A DNA stretch of 62,650 nucleotides from an uncultured SAR86 cluster bacterium (GTDB lineage Bacteria > Pseudomonadota > Gammaproteobacteria > Magnimaribacterales > AG-339-G14), in contig CASICS010000002.1 in assembly GCA_949373255.1 (NCBI GenBank), positions 1-62,650 on the forward strand, given 5' to 3'. The notes beneath the pieces are model-generated. The model was not told the origin of the DNA. It searched no databases and was given only the letters and a program-made list of their open reading frames with translations. The translations under genes were made by a program, and so were the position numbers. Shown piece by piece: positions 9,944 to 18,699 of this stretch. Each line of letters starts with the position of its first letter. The first letter of the stretch is position 1.

Positions 9944-9970
9944 AATTTATCCTCACTCCATATTTATTTA

Positions 9971-10603
9971 TCAAAGTAGATTATAAATCACAATAAAGTG
10001 CAATATTGCTGCCGCAATTACTAATATGTGAAAAAACTCATGAAAGCCAAAAACTTTAGGGAATAAAACCGGCACTTTAAAACCATAAGTTATGGCGCCA
10101 ATTGAGTAAATAGCTCCTCCTATCCCTATCAATGTCAATTTTAGAAAGCTTAATGAGGCGATTAATATTGGTATGAATGGTAAAGCTACCCAACCAGCAA
10201 TCAAATAGATGGACGCTCTCAAGAGACGATGAATATTTGAAAAGAAAATAGATTGGATAATTCCAATAAAAGCTACACTCCAAATAATTATTAATAATTT
10301 AGTTCCACTTTGTCCCGGCAAAGCTAAAATGCATATTGGTGTAAATGTCCCTGCAATCATCATAAATATGCCGCTATGATCTAATTTTCGAAGTTTCTTT
10401 TTTATTTCTTGCGTTGTATTCAGACGATGATAAAGAGCGCTAAATCCAAACATTGATAACAAGCCAATTGAGTAGGTTAAAATAGCGATGAATTGGGAAA
10501 GATTACTAGTTTTAAAAATTAAGATTAAGCATGGAATTATGGAGATAAAAAACATAAGCTGATGACTTATGCCGCGAAATCTTGGCTTACTAATACAATT
10601 CAT
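9971..10603 (-). CDS. trhA: Hemolysin III / PAQR family membrane protein
   Basis: A seven-segment membrane protein of 210 residues. Family signatures are FSALYHRL, LDHSGIFMMIAGTFTPI and the C-terminal GFHEFFHILVIAAAILHF, giving the Ser/His/Asp set thought to bind metal in PAQR proteins. In bacteria the family is linked to membrane lipid homeostasis (TrhA) rather than hemolysis. It is 27 bases upstream of the PAP2 gene on the same strand and divergent from the methyltransferase gene, with a 43-base gap. Confidence 0.8.
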   Translation of the reverse strand: MNCISKPRFRGISHQLMFFISIIPCLILIFKTSNLSQFIAILTYSIGLLSMFGFSALYHRLNTTQEIKKKLRKLDHSGIFMMIAGTFTPICILALPGQSGTKLLIIIWSVAFIGIIQSIFFSNIHRLLRASIYLIAGWVALPFIPILIASLSFLKLTLIGIGGAIYSIGAITYGFKVPVLFPKVFGFHEFFHILVIAAAILHFIVIYNLL

Positions 10604-10646
10604 TTTGTTTATTTAAACATGAAGAACAATTTGATATCATCCAAAA

Positions 10647-11555
10647 ATGAATAAAAGGAAAGATGCAACTGCCGAAGGGATAGCTAAACAACGTTTGATT
10701 GAAACATTAGCCCATCCTAATAAGCGCGTCATAAATGATCCGTATGCTGCTAGATTCGTTAAAGGAGCTGGTTTGATAAAATTAATTGGTCATAAGCTCA
10801 ATGTTTGGTTGGGTCAAAAGTTAGTACCTGGTTTTCATGAGCATCTAATTTCACGTACTCGCTTTGTTGATGATTTGATTGAAAAAAGTATTTCCGCTGG
10901 AGTGGAACAATATGTCATCCTGGGAGCCGGATACGACATGCGGGCACATCGGCTCAAACTTTCACCTGCATTAAAAATTTTTGAAGTAGATCAACTAGAA
11001 GTTCAAGATAAAAAGCGTTCTAAACTACCTAAAGAATTACTCAATTCAGAAAATATCACTTATGTAAGTGTTGACTTCACTCGCCAATCTTTAGCAAAGC
11101 AACTTTTAGATGCCGGCTTCGATCAAAGCAAATCAACGATCTTTACGCTCGAAGGCGTATCTCAATACATCACTAAAGAAGCACTTGGTTCTACTCTCGA
11201 GGAGATGGCTAAGCTTACTCAAAAAGTGAGTTCATTTTTTTTCATATCTTATGTCGATGAACGTCTCAATGACAATCCCGAAGCCTGCTTTGGCAAAGGT
11301 TACCCAAAAGCTGCAAAACGTTATGCCTTGATAAAAGACTTAACAGCAAAAGTAGCTGAGCCCTGGATATCTTTTTATGATTGTGAAGAAATCAAAAACC
11401 TATTGTCGCAAAATGGTTACGCGATAAAAGAAGATGTAGTGTTAAGTGATCTAAACTCTCAGTACTTTGCTCCTGTTGGAAGAGCCCTTCCTGAAGATCA
11501 GTTATTTAACCTTGAGCGTTTTGTAATAGCAGAATCTAATAATCTCCCTCTATAA
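10647..11555 (+). CDS. Class I SAM-dependent methyltransferase, LCMT/PpmP-like (TIGR00027 type)
   Basis: A 302-residue protein. The N-terminal RKDATAEGIAKQRLIETLAHP and NDPYAARF segments plus YVILGAGYDMRAHRL (SAM-binding loop near residue 92) identify the leucine-carboxyl-methyltransferase-like family. FEVDQLEVQ supplies the acidic residue that contacts SAM ribose. ITKEALGSTLEEM follows. Members methylate carboxyl groups of small molecules or proteins; the substrate here is unknown. Codon choice includes more C-ending codons than the neighbours, a weak hint of separate origin. It is the first gene beyond the guaA cassette stack. Confidence 0.8.
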   Translation: MNKRKDATAEGIAKQRLIETLAHPNKRVINDPYAARFVKGAGLIKLIGHKLNVWLGQKLVPGFHEHLISRTRFVDDLIEKSISAGVEQYVILGAGYDMRAHRLKLSPALKIFEVDQLEVQDKKRSKLPKELLNSENITYVSVDFTRQSLAKQLLDAGFDQSKSTIFTLEGVSQYITKEALGSTLEEMAKLTQKVSSFFFISYVDERLNDNPEACFGKGYPKAAKRYALIKDLTAKVAEPWISFYDCEEIKNLLSQNGYAIKEDVVLSDLNSQYFAPVGRALPEDQLFNLERFVIAESNNLPL

Positions 11556-11680
11556 TTATTTACTTTGGCTATCGAATCATTGGATCCGCCGGAGGGGAGC
11601 CATAAAATTTAACTCTTCTTATGCGCTATGGTTTGTATGAGAAGAATCTTGATTTAATGATACTTAAAGACTAATTTACT

Positions 11681-11696
11681 ATTCCCACTCAATAGT
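11681..11696 (-). repeat. att-like core copy 1: duplicate of the guaA 3' end
   Basis: ATTCCCACTCAATAGT is identical over 16 bases to the guaA terminus at 14050-14065. Read on the minus strand it still spells T-I-E-W-E followed by a stop codon (TAG), although no guaA sequence continues upstream. I read it as the displaced guaA end left by an integration event. It lies in the 213-base gap between the methyltransferase gene and the broken membrane gene, which otherwise holds no ORF. Confidence 0.7.
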
Positions 11697-11748
11697 AACC
11701 CAATTTAAAACCCTTATAGCATATAGGTTTCAAGGGTGTTGAAAAAAA

Positions 11749-11767
11749 TGTGTAACTTTTGTGTAAC
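11749..11767 (+). repeat. Two direct TGTGTAAC octamers next to att-like core 1
   Basis: TGTGTAAC occurs at 11749-11756 and again at 11760-11767, an 11-base period (one helical turn). They start 68 bases inside core copy 1 and abut the stop codon of the disrupted membrane gene. The same octamer lies 70 bases inside core copy 2. Regular placement suggests recombinase arm-type or accessory sites; that role is inference. Confidence 0.5.
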
Positions 11768-11768
11768 T

Positions 11769-12384
11769 TCATTTTAGTATTTTAAAATTCCACCAAAAAA
11801 TAACTGGGGTTATCAGAACGGTTGGAAGCACCCACCATACCCATTCAGGTTCAAAAGGAGGATTAACAACTAAAACAGCTGTAATCACTGCAATAGTTCC
11901 TCCCATCATATTTGTTAAGTGTCTTGAAATTCTCTCTTTTCCTGTAGCAGAATTGTTTTTATAACTCCTAAAATCAGCATAACCCAAAGTAATAGATAAA
12001 AATCCGAAAACCAAAAGAACGATATATTGCGTATTACTATTCAAGAAATAGATTGCAGCTAATACCCACATTCCTATTCCTGAAAAAATCATTAAACAAA
12101 TAGCAATCCAATCCAAAATAGTTGCAACTCCTTTTCTATTTCTTGCAAAGCGCATTCCCGCAAAAGCTAAATAGAAAGAAAAGATAGCTATGAGAAACAA
12201 AAAGATATTACTGCTGATAATAGACATTGGAATAGCTGTTAAGAAGATAGTAGCCATACCCCAGAAGTATGTTCTACCTGAAAGCACATGAAGCTTTTTA
12301 CCTTTCTCAGATGAGAACTGCCAGAGCAGCACAAAACAGAGCAATTGTTCCAGCTATGATATGTATTGGTAATAGAAACTCCAT
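11769..12384 (-). pseudogene. DUF2306-like membrane protein, broken by a +1 frameshift
   Basis: The intact-looking part (about 11769-12310) encodes a polytopic membrane protein with LHVLSGRTYFWGM near its start. The expected N-terminus, MEFLLPIHIIAGTIALFCAA from the ATG at 12384, is in another frame and hits TGA at 12307-12309. Joining the frames by dropping one base near 12309 gives a GTIAL...SEKGKKLH...SGR order typical of the DUF2306-like family. A TTG at 12344 could open the downstream frame but would lose the first helix. The ATG is preceded by A8G7, an unusually strong purine tract. The break is either real decay or a one-base sequence error. It belongs to the first guaA-linked cassette; function unknown. 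Confidence 0.65.
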
Positions 12385-12465
12385 ACCCCCCCTTTTTTTT
12401 AACTTTAAAAAATTTTTGTAACTCTCTACTTGTCGACTTTACAGTTACTAAGTTAAGATTTCTAT

Positions 12466-12918
12466 ATGAATCTGCTCAACAATAAGAATCTCAAATGGAA
12501 GCACTATAATGAAGGTGATAAATTCGATTATCCTATAAAATATTCTGAATCTATTCTAGATGCGAGAGAGGATGGGCGTTTGGAGATATTAGTTAAGTGG
12601 GAACCAAATTGTTATTGTCATTTTCATAGGCATACTGCAGAAACTAGTTCTGTAGTTTTAGAAGGCGAGCTTCATGTCACCGATATCGACATTAAAACTG
12701 GAAAAGAAATTGGGAGGCGTTTAAGAGCTGTAGGAGATTTTGCACATAAAGAGCCGGGAGATGTGCATATGGAACAAGGAGGAGCAAATGGAGCTTTAGT
12801 TCTCTTCAATATTTATGCTCCTGAAGGCGACGGTAAATTAGCAGAATCTTTGAAGAAAGATGGTAGTGTTGCAAGCGCCTCAACTATGGCTAGAATTTTA
12901 AGAAAGCGCAGCAAATAA
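12466..12918 (+). CDS. Cupin-domain protein
   Basis: A 150-residue single-domain cupin. Motif 1 is HFHRHTAETSSVVLEGELHV (about residues 47-66), providing the His and Glu metal ligands. Motif 2 is recognisable as FAHKEPGDVHMEQGG with a further His. Small cupins of this kind include dioxygenases, isomerases and sugar-binding proteins; the reaction cannot be told. It is divergent from the broken membrane gene (81-base gap) and ends 12 bases before att-like core 2, so it appears to be cargo of cassette 1. Confidence 0.8.
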   Translation: MNLLNNKNLKWKHYNEGDKFDYPIKYSESILDAREDGRLEILVKWEPNCYCHFHRHTAETSSVVLEGELHVTDIDIKTGKEIGRRLRAVGDFAHKEPGDVHMEQGGANGALVLFNIYAPEGDGKLAESLKKDGSVASASTMARILRKRSK

Positions 12919-12930
12919 CTATATTTAGTT

Positions 12931-12946
12931 ACTCCCACTCAGTAAT
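12931..12946 (-). repeat. att-like core copy 2: diverged duplicate of the guaA 3' end
   Basis: ACTCCCACTCAGTAAT differs from the guaA core ATTCCCACTCAATAGT at 3 of 16 positions. On the minus strand it reads I-T-E-W-E followed by TAA, so the T-E-W-E-stop coding sense is kept with a synonymous GAG for GAA. It stands between the cupin gene and the GST gene. The 267-base gap around it holds no supported ORF, only this copy and TGTGTAA-type repeats. Confidence 0.65.
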
Positions 12947-13000
12947 TACCTTGTATAGAAACCCAATAGAATCAATAGTTTTAAGGCTTGTTATTTTTTT

Positions 13001-13008
13001 TGTGTAAC
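13001..13008 (+). repeat. TGTGTAAC octamer next to att-like core 2
   Basis: The octamer starts 70 bases inside core copy 2, almost the same spacing as in copy 1 (68). It is followed by TTC as in copy 1, and both copies have an A- or T-rich run just before it. Confidence 0.5.
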
Positions 13009-13077
13009 TTCTTATATGCCATAATCTAAATCTTCTCTTTAAAATCCTCTTTGTTTCCAACAACCTTCTATTTTCTT

Positions 13078-13102
13078 GTTACACAGTGTGTAAATCACAC
13101 TG
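13078..13102. repeat. Overlapping palindromes TTACACA-g-TGTGTAA and CAGTGTG-n5-CACACTG
   Basis: TTACACA (13079-13085) and TGTGTAA (13087-13093) form a perfect 7-1-7 inverted repeat. CAGTGTG (13084-13090) and CACACTG (13096-13102) form a second perfect 7-5-7 inverted repeat overlapping the first. GTTACACA at 13078-13085 is the reverse complement of the TGTGTAAC octamer seen at 11749, 11760 and 13001. This could be a recombinase, excisionase or repressor site; the role is inferred. Confidence 0.5.
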
Positions 13103-13185
13103 AGTATCTTTTGGGTGACTGTCTCTTCCATTTAAGTACTCAATATTCAAATAATTCAGGAAAACTCTCTTTAGTCTTATAGACT

Positions 13186-14046
13186 TCATAAATTAGAAAT
13201 TTTACTAAGAACTGTTCCGGCTATCTTATCTTGAACTCTTGTTGCACTCCTCATAGCTTTTAAAATAATGGGCTCTTTTACTTCTTTGCTAAATTCCTTT
13301 TTATTTAAGAGATGCTTATACCATTCTAGAACTTTTGGATGTAATTTCTTAAAAGGATAACCAGAAAGAAAAAGCCTGTGGGTATATATAAACCAAGCTA
13401 TATCAAGTAATGATATTTGAACACCTAAAAGGTAGGGTTGCTTAGAAAGGTTAGACTCAAAATTATCATAAAGTTTTTTAAACTTAGAAACAGACTGGAT
13501 AACTGCTTCATCTGTTATTCCTTCTTCGTTAAAGTCTTTAAAAAACGTCAATTCCTTAATTTTATGACTGTCTTCCTTTCCTTGTATAGTTCCTGAATCC
13601 TCTTCAAGTTTTTCTATTGAGCTGGTTTTCTTTTTTCTTGCTTTGTTTCCAAAAAGAAAACGAAAACTAATGTTCCTCATATCAATATGAAGATCATCTT
13701 CTTCATTAAGTAATGTTGATATTAACTCTATGGACTCATTGGGGATTAGAGAAGGTTCAGGGAATTTCTTTTCTAAATATTTGAGTATATCGTTACTTTC
13801 TATATGGACTTCACCATCATCCACAAGCACAGGAACCAAAGCTCTTGGATTAATACCTAAAAACCAGTCTGAATAATTTTCGTCTGTAGCTAAATTTACT
13901 GGATGAGAAACCCATTCTATGCCCTTCAAATTTAAAAATATCCTCGTTTTTTGTGAGCAAGAGGAGTTACTAAAGTGAAGCAGATGAATACCTTTCCACT
14001 CTAGAACTTCTTTAGTTCGGATTTCATCTTTAATTAGCTGCGTCAT
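13186..14046 (-). CDS. GST-like protein, cargo immediately downstream of guaA
   Basis: A 286-residue protein with a GST N-terminal thioredoxin-like domain. LLHFSNSSCSQKTRIFLNLKGIEW begins it at about residue 23 with a potential catalytic CSQK, then NPRALVPVLVDDGEVHIESNDI. The C-terminal helical domain has LLGVQISLLDIAWFIYTHRL. A lysine-rich insertion (about residues 130-165) separates the domains. The frame is open into guaA, but the ATG at 14046 lies one base after the guaA stop (TGA-G-ATG), so translation is probably coupled to guaA. It occupies the interval between the guaA core and att-like copy 2 and is inferred to be integrated cargo. Confidence 0.75.
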   Translation of the reverse strand: MTQLIKDEIRTKEVLEWKGIHLLHFSNSSCSQKTRIFLNLKGIEWVSHPVNLATDENYSDWFLGINPRALVPVLVDDGEVHIESNDILKYLEKKFPEPSLIPNESIELISTLLNEEDDLHIDMRNISFRFLFGNKARKKKTSSIEKLEEDSGTIQGKEDSHKIKELTFFKDFNEEGITDEAVIQSVSKFKKLYDNFESNLSKQPYLLGVQISLLDIAWFIYTHRLFLSGYPFKKLHPKVLEWYKHLLNKKEFSKEVKEPIILKAMRSATRVQDKIAGTVLSKISNL

Positions 14047-14047
14047 C

Positions 14048-15607
14048 TCATTCCCACTCAATAGTTGCGGGTGGTTTGCTGGAAATATCATAAACCACTC
14101 TCGAAACCTTTGATATCTCATTGATTATTCGATTTGATACCAAGTTTAAAAAATCATGATCAAGTTTAGCTGCTCTAGCCGTCATAAAGTCTATGGTTTC
14201 TGCTGCTCTTAACGCTATGACGTATTCGTAACGACGGGCATCGCCAACTACGCCCACACTCTTTATCGGTAAAAATACTGCAAAAGCTTGGCTGACTTTG
14301 TCATACAGCTTATGTTTAACCAGCTCTTCCATATAAATGTGATCTGCTTCTTTTAAGATCTCTAATTTTTCTTTTGTAATATCGCCTAAGGTTCGGACTG
14401 CTAAGCCAGGGCCTGGAAAAGGATGCCTTTTGATTAAATAGTCCGGAAGACCAAGTTCTTTACCTATTTTTCTAACCTCATCTTTAAATAAAGAAGTTAA
14501 TGGCTCGACTAAAGGTAATTTCAAATAAGACGGTAAGCCACCAACGTTGTGATGAGACTTTATAACGTGTGCCTTGCCGTTTTTAACACCCGAAGATTCA
14601 ATGACATCTGGATAAATTGTACCTTGAGCTAAGAATGAAATATTTTTTAATTTTTTAGTTTCTTTCAAGAAGACATCAATAAAAGTTTTGCCAATTATTT
14701 TTCTTTTCTTTTCAGGGTCAGACTCCCCTTTTAAATTTTTGAGAAATAACTTCTCACTATCTGAAAAATTAATATTTAATTTTAAACCTCTTTTTAAATC
14801 TTTTTTAACTTGTTCGGCTTCGCCTTTCCTGAGAAGACCATTATCCACAAAAATACATTCAAGATTTTTTCCAATTGCTTTTGAAAGCAAAGCTGCAACT
14901 ACAGATGAATCAACGCCACCCGAGATTCCTAATAATACTTTCTTATCTCCGACTTGAGCTTGAATATCCTCAACGAGCGAATCTATAATATTTTTAGGTC
15001 GCCATTTTCCTGTGCATCCACAAATATCTCTAACAAAAGTTTTTAAGATTGTTTGTCCTTGTTGAGTGTGTGTGACTTCTGGATGAAATTGAAAGCCATA
15101 TTTTTTCAATTTAGCATTTTCAAAAGCAGCAATTGGACTATTTTTAGAAGACGCTACTTTTTTAAACCCTTTTGGCAACTTAGTGACTTTATCGCCATGA
15201 CTCATCCATACATTTAGATTTTTAGTTTTAGATTTCAAACCTTGAAAAATTTTTGCTTTTTGAAACGTTAATTGAGCATGCCCGAATTCTCGTTTAGAAG
15301 AAGAATCAACGTTACCACCAAAATATTTTGCCATAGTTTGCATGCCGTAACAGATTCCTAGAACTGGCAGATCGCTATTGAGGATTTTGGGGTCAAATTT
15401 TAAAGCTTTTTTAGTATTAACGGATTCTGGACCGCCTGACATTATTATTCCAGATGCCTGCATCTCATTAATTTTTTTAAATGAAGTTTCGTGTGGAACT
15501 ATTTCAGAATAAACACCTGCTTCCCTTATTCTTCTTGCAATTAGCTGAGTATATTGCGAGCCAAAGTCAAGGATGATTATTTTTTCAGATGTTATTTCTG
15601 TTTTCAC
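14048..15607 (-). CDS. guaA: GMP synthase (glutamine-hydrolysing)
   Basis: Converts XMP to GMP with ATP and glutamine. The class I amidotransferase domain has the nucleophile motif GICYGMQT (near residue 85) and HPEVTHT. The ATP-pyrophosphatase domain has GISGGVDSSV near residue 228. The dimerisation domain ends in PPATIEWE, the conserved terminus. About 520 residues, full length. The start is GTG at 15607 or TTG at 15610, with guaB ending at 15612, so guaBA is one operon. The final codons form the 16-base core repeated downstream. The 3' end of guaA is a known integration site for genomic islands. Confidence 0.97.
   Translation of the reverse strand: MKTEITSEKIIILDFGSQYTQLIARRIREAGVYSEIVPHETSFKKINEMQASGIIMSGGPESVNTKKALKFDPKILNSDLPVLGICYGMQTMAKYFGGNVDSSSKREFGHAQLTFQKAKIFQGLKSKTKNLNVWMSHGDKVTKLPKGFKKVASSKNSPIAAFENAKLKKYGFQFHPEVTHTQQGQTILKTFVRDICGCTGKWRPKNIIDSLVEDIQAQVGDKKVLLGISGGVDSSVVAALLSKAIGKNLECIFVDNGLLRKGEAEQVKKDLKRGLKLNINFSDSEKLFLKNLKGESDPEKKRKIIGKTFIDVFLKETKKLKNISFLAQGTIYPDVIESSGVKNGKAHVIKSHHNVGGLPSYLKLPLVEPLTSLFKDEVRKIGKELGLPDYLIKRHPFPGPGLAVRTLGDITKEKLEILKEADHIYMEELVKHKLYDKVSQAFAVFLPIKSVGVVGDARRYEYVIALRAAETIDFMTARAAKLDHDFLNLVSNRIINEISKVSRVVYDISSKPPATIEWE
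14050..14065 (-). repeat. guaA: att-like core at the guaA 3' end (presumed attachment site)
   Basis: ATTCCCACTCAATAGT covers the first base of the guaA stop codon and the codons for the final T-I-E-W-E. The same 16-mer is found at 11681 and a 13/16 match at 12931. The repeats divide the downstream region into segments of about 1119 and 1250 bases, each with accessory genes. Confidence 0.65.
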
Positions 15608-15611
15608 CAAG

Positions 15612-17078
15612 TTAGCTCATTCGGTAATTGGGAGCTTCTTTGGTCACGCTCACATCATGCACATGACTTTCTGTAATTCCAGAAGAAGTAATTTGAACAA
15701 ACTTAGGTTTTGTTTTCATTGTTTCGATGTCTTTTGAACCGGTATAACCCATACTTTGTCTCAATCCACCCAAGGTTTGATGCAAAGTAGTTTCAACCCA
15801 ACCTTTGTATGGCACTCGACCTTCTATTCCTTCTGGAACTAGTTTGTCGGATTGAGTAATGTTTCCTTGAAAATAGCGATCGCCTGAATTAGCTTCACCC
15901 GACATTGCTCCAACTGAGCCCATGCCTCGATAAGATTTATAACTTCTACCTTGATACAACTCTACTTGTCCAGGTGCCTCTTCCGTTCCAGCCAAGATTC
16001 CACCTAACATAACGGTGTCAGCTCCGGCGGCAATGGCTTTGGCGATATCTCCAGAAAATCTAATGCCGCCATCGGCTATAACTGGCACACCTTTTTTACC
16101 AATTGCTTTAACCACATTCGCAATGGCAGTAATTTGAGGCACTCCGACGCCCGTTACTATTCTTGTGGTACAAATTGATCCGGGACCAATTCCAATCTTT
16201 ACTGCATCAGCACCGGCTTTCACTAAGGCTAAGGCTCCTTCACCTGTGGCAACATTTCCACCAATAACTTGAAGATCTGGGTAAGTAGCTTTTACCAATT
16301 TGACCCTATCAATGATTCCTTTTGAGTGCCCGTGAGCACTGTCGACAACAATTGCATCAACTCCAGCTTGAACTAAAGCCTCAAGTCTTTCTTCGGTATC
16401 AGATCCATTGCCTATGGCTGCACCGGTTAATAGCCTGCCTTCGCTATCCTTGGAAGCAAATGGGAAATCTTTATTTTTATTAATATCTTTAAGAGTGACT
16501 AACCCTTTGAGTTTAAAATTATCATCGACTAACAGTATTTTTTCTATTCTATTTTGATAAAGTAAACCCTTAACGACATCAAGATCTTCATTCTCTTTAG
16601 CCGTAATTAATCTTTCTTTTGGAGTCATGATAGTGCCAACATTCGCGGCAAGATCCAATACGTTTCTAAAGTCTCTTGAAGTCACAATACCAACTAAATT
16701 ACCTTCATCCACTACCGGCATTCCTGAAATGTTTAGATCTTGAGTTAACTTGGTTAATTCACCGACTGTTTTATTTGAAGAAATGGTTATAGGATCTCTT
16801 ACAATGCCACTTTCAAATTTTTTGACAGCAGAAACCTCTTGCGCATGATCTTTAATGGACAAGTTTTTATGAATAATACCAATGCCGCCTAACTCAGCTA
16901 AGGCAATTGCCATTCTTGATTCTGTAACGGTATCCATTGCGGCCGATAGAATAGGAATTTTTAAAGATATATTTTTAGTTAGTTTGGTGGTTAAATCTGC
17001 CTCATGAGGAAGAACCTCAGAATAGTCTGGTACAAGAAGTACGTCGTCAAAAGTTAAAGCTTGTTCTAATAGCAACAT
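15612..17078 (-). CDS. guaB: Inosine-5'-monophosphate dehydrogenase
   Basis: Oxidises IMP to XMP with NAD, the committed step to GMP. 488 residues, full length. It shows [17 protein letters not shown] at the start, two CBS domains (about 95-200), the loop [11 protein letters not shown] with the catalytic Cys near 300, [15 protein letters not shown], and the flap [10 protein letters not shown]. It is immediately upstream of guaA and divergent from the MFS gene (36-base gap), which must hold the guaBA promoter. Confidence 0.97.
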   Translation of the reverse strand: MLLLEQALTFDDVLLVPDYSEVLPHEADLTTKLTKNISLKIPILSAAMDTVTESRMAIALAELGGIGIIHKNLSIKDHAQEVSAVKKFESGIVRDPITISSNKTVGELTKLTQDLNISGMPVVDEGNLVGIVTSRDFRNVLDLAANVGTIMTPKERLITAKENEDLDVVKGLLYQNRIEKILLVDDNFKLKGLVTLKDINKNKDFPFASKDSEGRLLTGAAIGNGSDTEERLEALVQAGVDAIVVDSAHGHSKGIIDRVKLVKATYPDLQVIGGNVATGEGALALVKAGADAVKIGIGPGSICTTRIVTGVGVPQITAIANVVKAIGKKGVPVIADGGIRFSGDIAKAIAAGADTVMLGGILAGTEEAPGQVELYQGRSYKSYRGMGSVGAMSGEANSGDRYFQGNITQSDKLVPEGIEGRVPYKGWVETTLHQTLGGLRQSMGYTGSKDIETMKTKPKFVQITSSGITESHVHDVSVTKEAPNYRMS

Positions 17079-17114
17079 TTTCAGATTATACAGAAACGAT
17101 AAAAAAAATAAACT

Positions 17115-18350
17115 ATGGAAAATATCAATAAATTTAAAGGCTGGCAGATGGTCTATACAGCAATGATGATGGAGTTCTCTGTTGTGGGTTTTGTTTTTTA
17201 TTGTTTTCCGCTCATGTTTTCTGAATTAGAAAGGGATCTTGGCGCCTCGCAATCTCAACTTTCTGGAGCTTTATCTCTGTTCTTTATATTTTCTGCTGCT
17301 GCATCTATAGTACTTGGAAGATTAATAGACAAATACTCAGTAAAAAAAATAATGACCATTGGGGGTGTTATTTTTAGTTTGGGACTCTTTTCAATAGCCT
17401 TTATTGAAAATACTTTTAGCTTGCTTTTAATATACGCAACTTTGTTATCTATTGGTGGCCCTGCCCTTGGCAACATGTCTGTCACAAAATTAGTAGCTAA
17501 TTGGTTTGAAAGCAAAGCTGGAATGGCTTTGGGTATCGCGGCAATAGGAATATCTTTTTCTGGGGTTATTTTACCCATTTTAATCGACCCATTGATTGAT
17601 GGTATTGGCTGGAGAAACGTCTATATTCTTTTTGGGTCAATAGTTGTTTTGATTCTTTTACCAACGGTAAGATTTGTTGTAATTGATACCCCTGAAGAAA
17701 TAGGACAAAAAAAAGATAACTTGGAAACACAGCCTAATGTAAATTTAAATACGGTTTTAATGGATGTTTCAGAGTTTTTTAAGTCAAAAATTTTCTGGAT
17801 AATTTCTCTAACTTTTGCGTTTCAGTTTTTAGCAATGGGAGGCGTTCTCTTGCATCTTCCTTTGCACTCAGAAACTATAGGATTTGATAACGTTTTTTAT
17901 TTTCTTGGTTTGCCGATCAAACAAAATGTATTTGCCTATTCTCTTGCCGCCTTTGGCGGTGTTACAGGAAAAATTCTATTTGGTTATTTAATAGATAAAT
18001 TGAAAGCCAATAAGCCTGTAATGCTTATGATGTTATTACAATCAATAGGTATTTTTGGCTTAACGCTGTCTGATAGTTTTGGATTTTTTACTATCTTTTG
18101 TTTTGTGTTTGGAATGGGGTTTGGCGGCGCTATGGTCTTATTGAGCGCTTGCTTCTTAAAAGCCTTTGGCTCTGTGAATCTAGGTTCAGCCCGAGGTTTT
18201 TCTGCCTTAATCGTAGTCCCTCTGCAGCCAATAGGAATATTTATTGTTGGCAAAGCTTTTGATTTAAATATCTATATAGAGGCTTTTTTAACTATGGGAG
18301 CAGTTACCTTGATTGCAATGGCAATAGGTTCAAGAATTGTTATTAAGTAA
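17115..18350 (+). CDS. Major facilitator superfamily transporter
   Basis: A 411-residue protein with about 12 hydrophobic segments and a charged central loop near residues 195-215, the usual MFS 6+6 layout. The loop between segments 2 and 3 reads [13 protein letters not shown], a good match to the MFS motif G-x3-D-(R/K)-x-G-x-(R/K)-(R/K), and [16 protein letters not shown] repeats it in the second half. The arrangement resembles monocarboxylate/oxalate-formate-type carriers. Substrate unknown. It ends one base before the convergent phhB gene. Confidence 0.85.
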   Translation: MENINKFKGWQMVYTAMMMEFSVVGFVFYCFPLMFSELERDLGASQSQLSGALSLFFIFSAAASIVLGRLIDKYSVKKIMTIGGVIFSLGLFSIAFIENTFSLLLIYATLLSIGGPALGNMSVTKLVANWFESKAGMALGIAAIGISFSGVILPILIDPLIDGIGWRNVYILFGSIVVLILLPTVRFVVIDTPEEIGQKKDNLETQPNVNLNTVLMDVSEFFKSKIFWIISLTFAFQFLAMGGVLLHLPLHSETIGFDNVFYFLGLPIKQNVFAYSLAAFGGVTGKILFGYLIDKLKANKPVMLMMLLQSIGIFGLTLSDSFGFFTIFCFVFGMGFGGAMVLLSACFLKAFGSVNLGSARGFSALIVVPLQPIGIFIVGKAFDLNIYIEAFLTMGAVTLIAMAIGSRIVIK

Positions 18351-18351
18351 G

Positions 18352-18699
18352 TTAGTCTGAATATATAGAGTCAGTTTTTGCTGCGGCAATAAAATCATTT
18401 TTATGTAGACCTTTTATTTTGTGTGACCACCAAGAAACAGTAACTTTTCCCCATTCTAAAATTATCTCTGGATGATGGTCTTCCGATTCTGCCATTGCAG
18501 CAACTTTTGAAACAAAATTTAAACCCTCTAAATAGGCATTGAAAGCAAAGCTACATCTAAGTCTTTTAATATTATTAACATCGATTATTTCCCATGCTGG
18601 AATTTGAGGCTTTAATTCAATAATCTCTTGATCAGTTACTAATGGCGCATCAATATGACAGGCCTCACAGGAATTTTCGATAAGTTTTTTTGAATTCAT
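18352..18699 (-). CDS. phhB: 4a-hydroxytetrahydrobiopterin dehydratase (PCD/DCoH family)
   Basis: A 115-residue protein. The active-site pattern ESEDHHPEIILEWGKVTVSWWSH holds the His-His-Pro and later His residues of pterin-4a-carbinolamine dehydratases. N-terminal CEACHIDAP is common in bacterial members. The enzyme recycles oxidised pterin from aromatic amino acid hydroxylases; no hydroxylase is present here, and many bacteria keep the protein in its absence. Its ATG follows the fumC stop directly (fumC ends at 18700 on the same strand). Confidence 0.9.
   Translation of the reverse strand: MNSKKLIENSCEACHIDAPLVTDQEIIELKPQIPAWEIIDVNNIKRLRCSFAFNAYLEGLNFVSKVAAMAESEDHHPEIILEWGKVTVSWWSHKIKGLHKNDFIAAAKTDSIYSD

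Noticed and set aside
11556..11680. Imperfect inverted repeat around TTCTTAT/ATGAGAA downstream of the methyltransferase gene
   Set aside because: Needs a G-T pair and has a long loop without a T-run; too weak for a terminator call.
14047..14121. N-terminal extension of the GST-like ORF into guaA
   Set aside because: The extra 25 codons are the antiparallel-free overlap with guaA coding sequence in another frame and match no GST N-terminus; the ATG right after the guaA stop is the better start.
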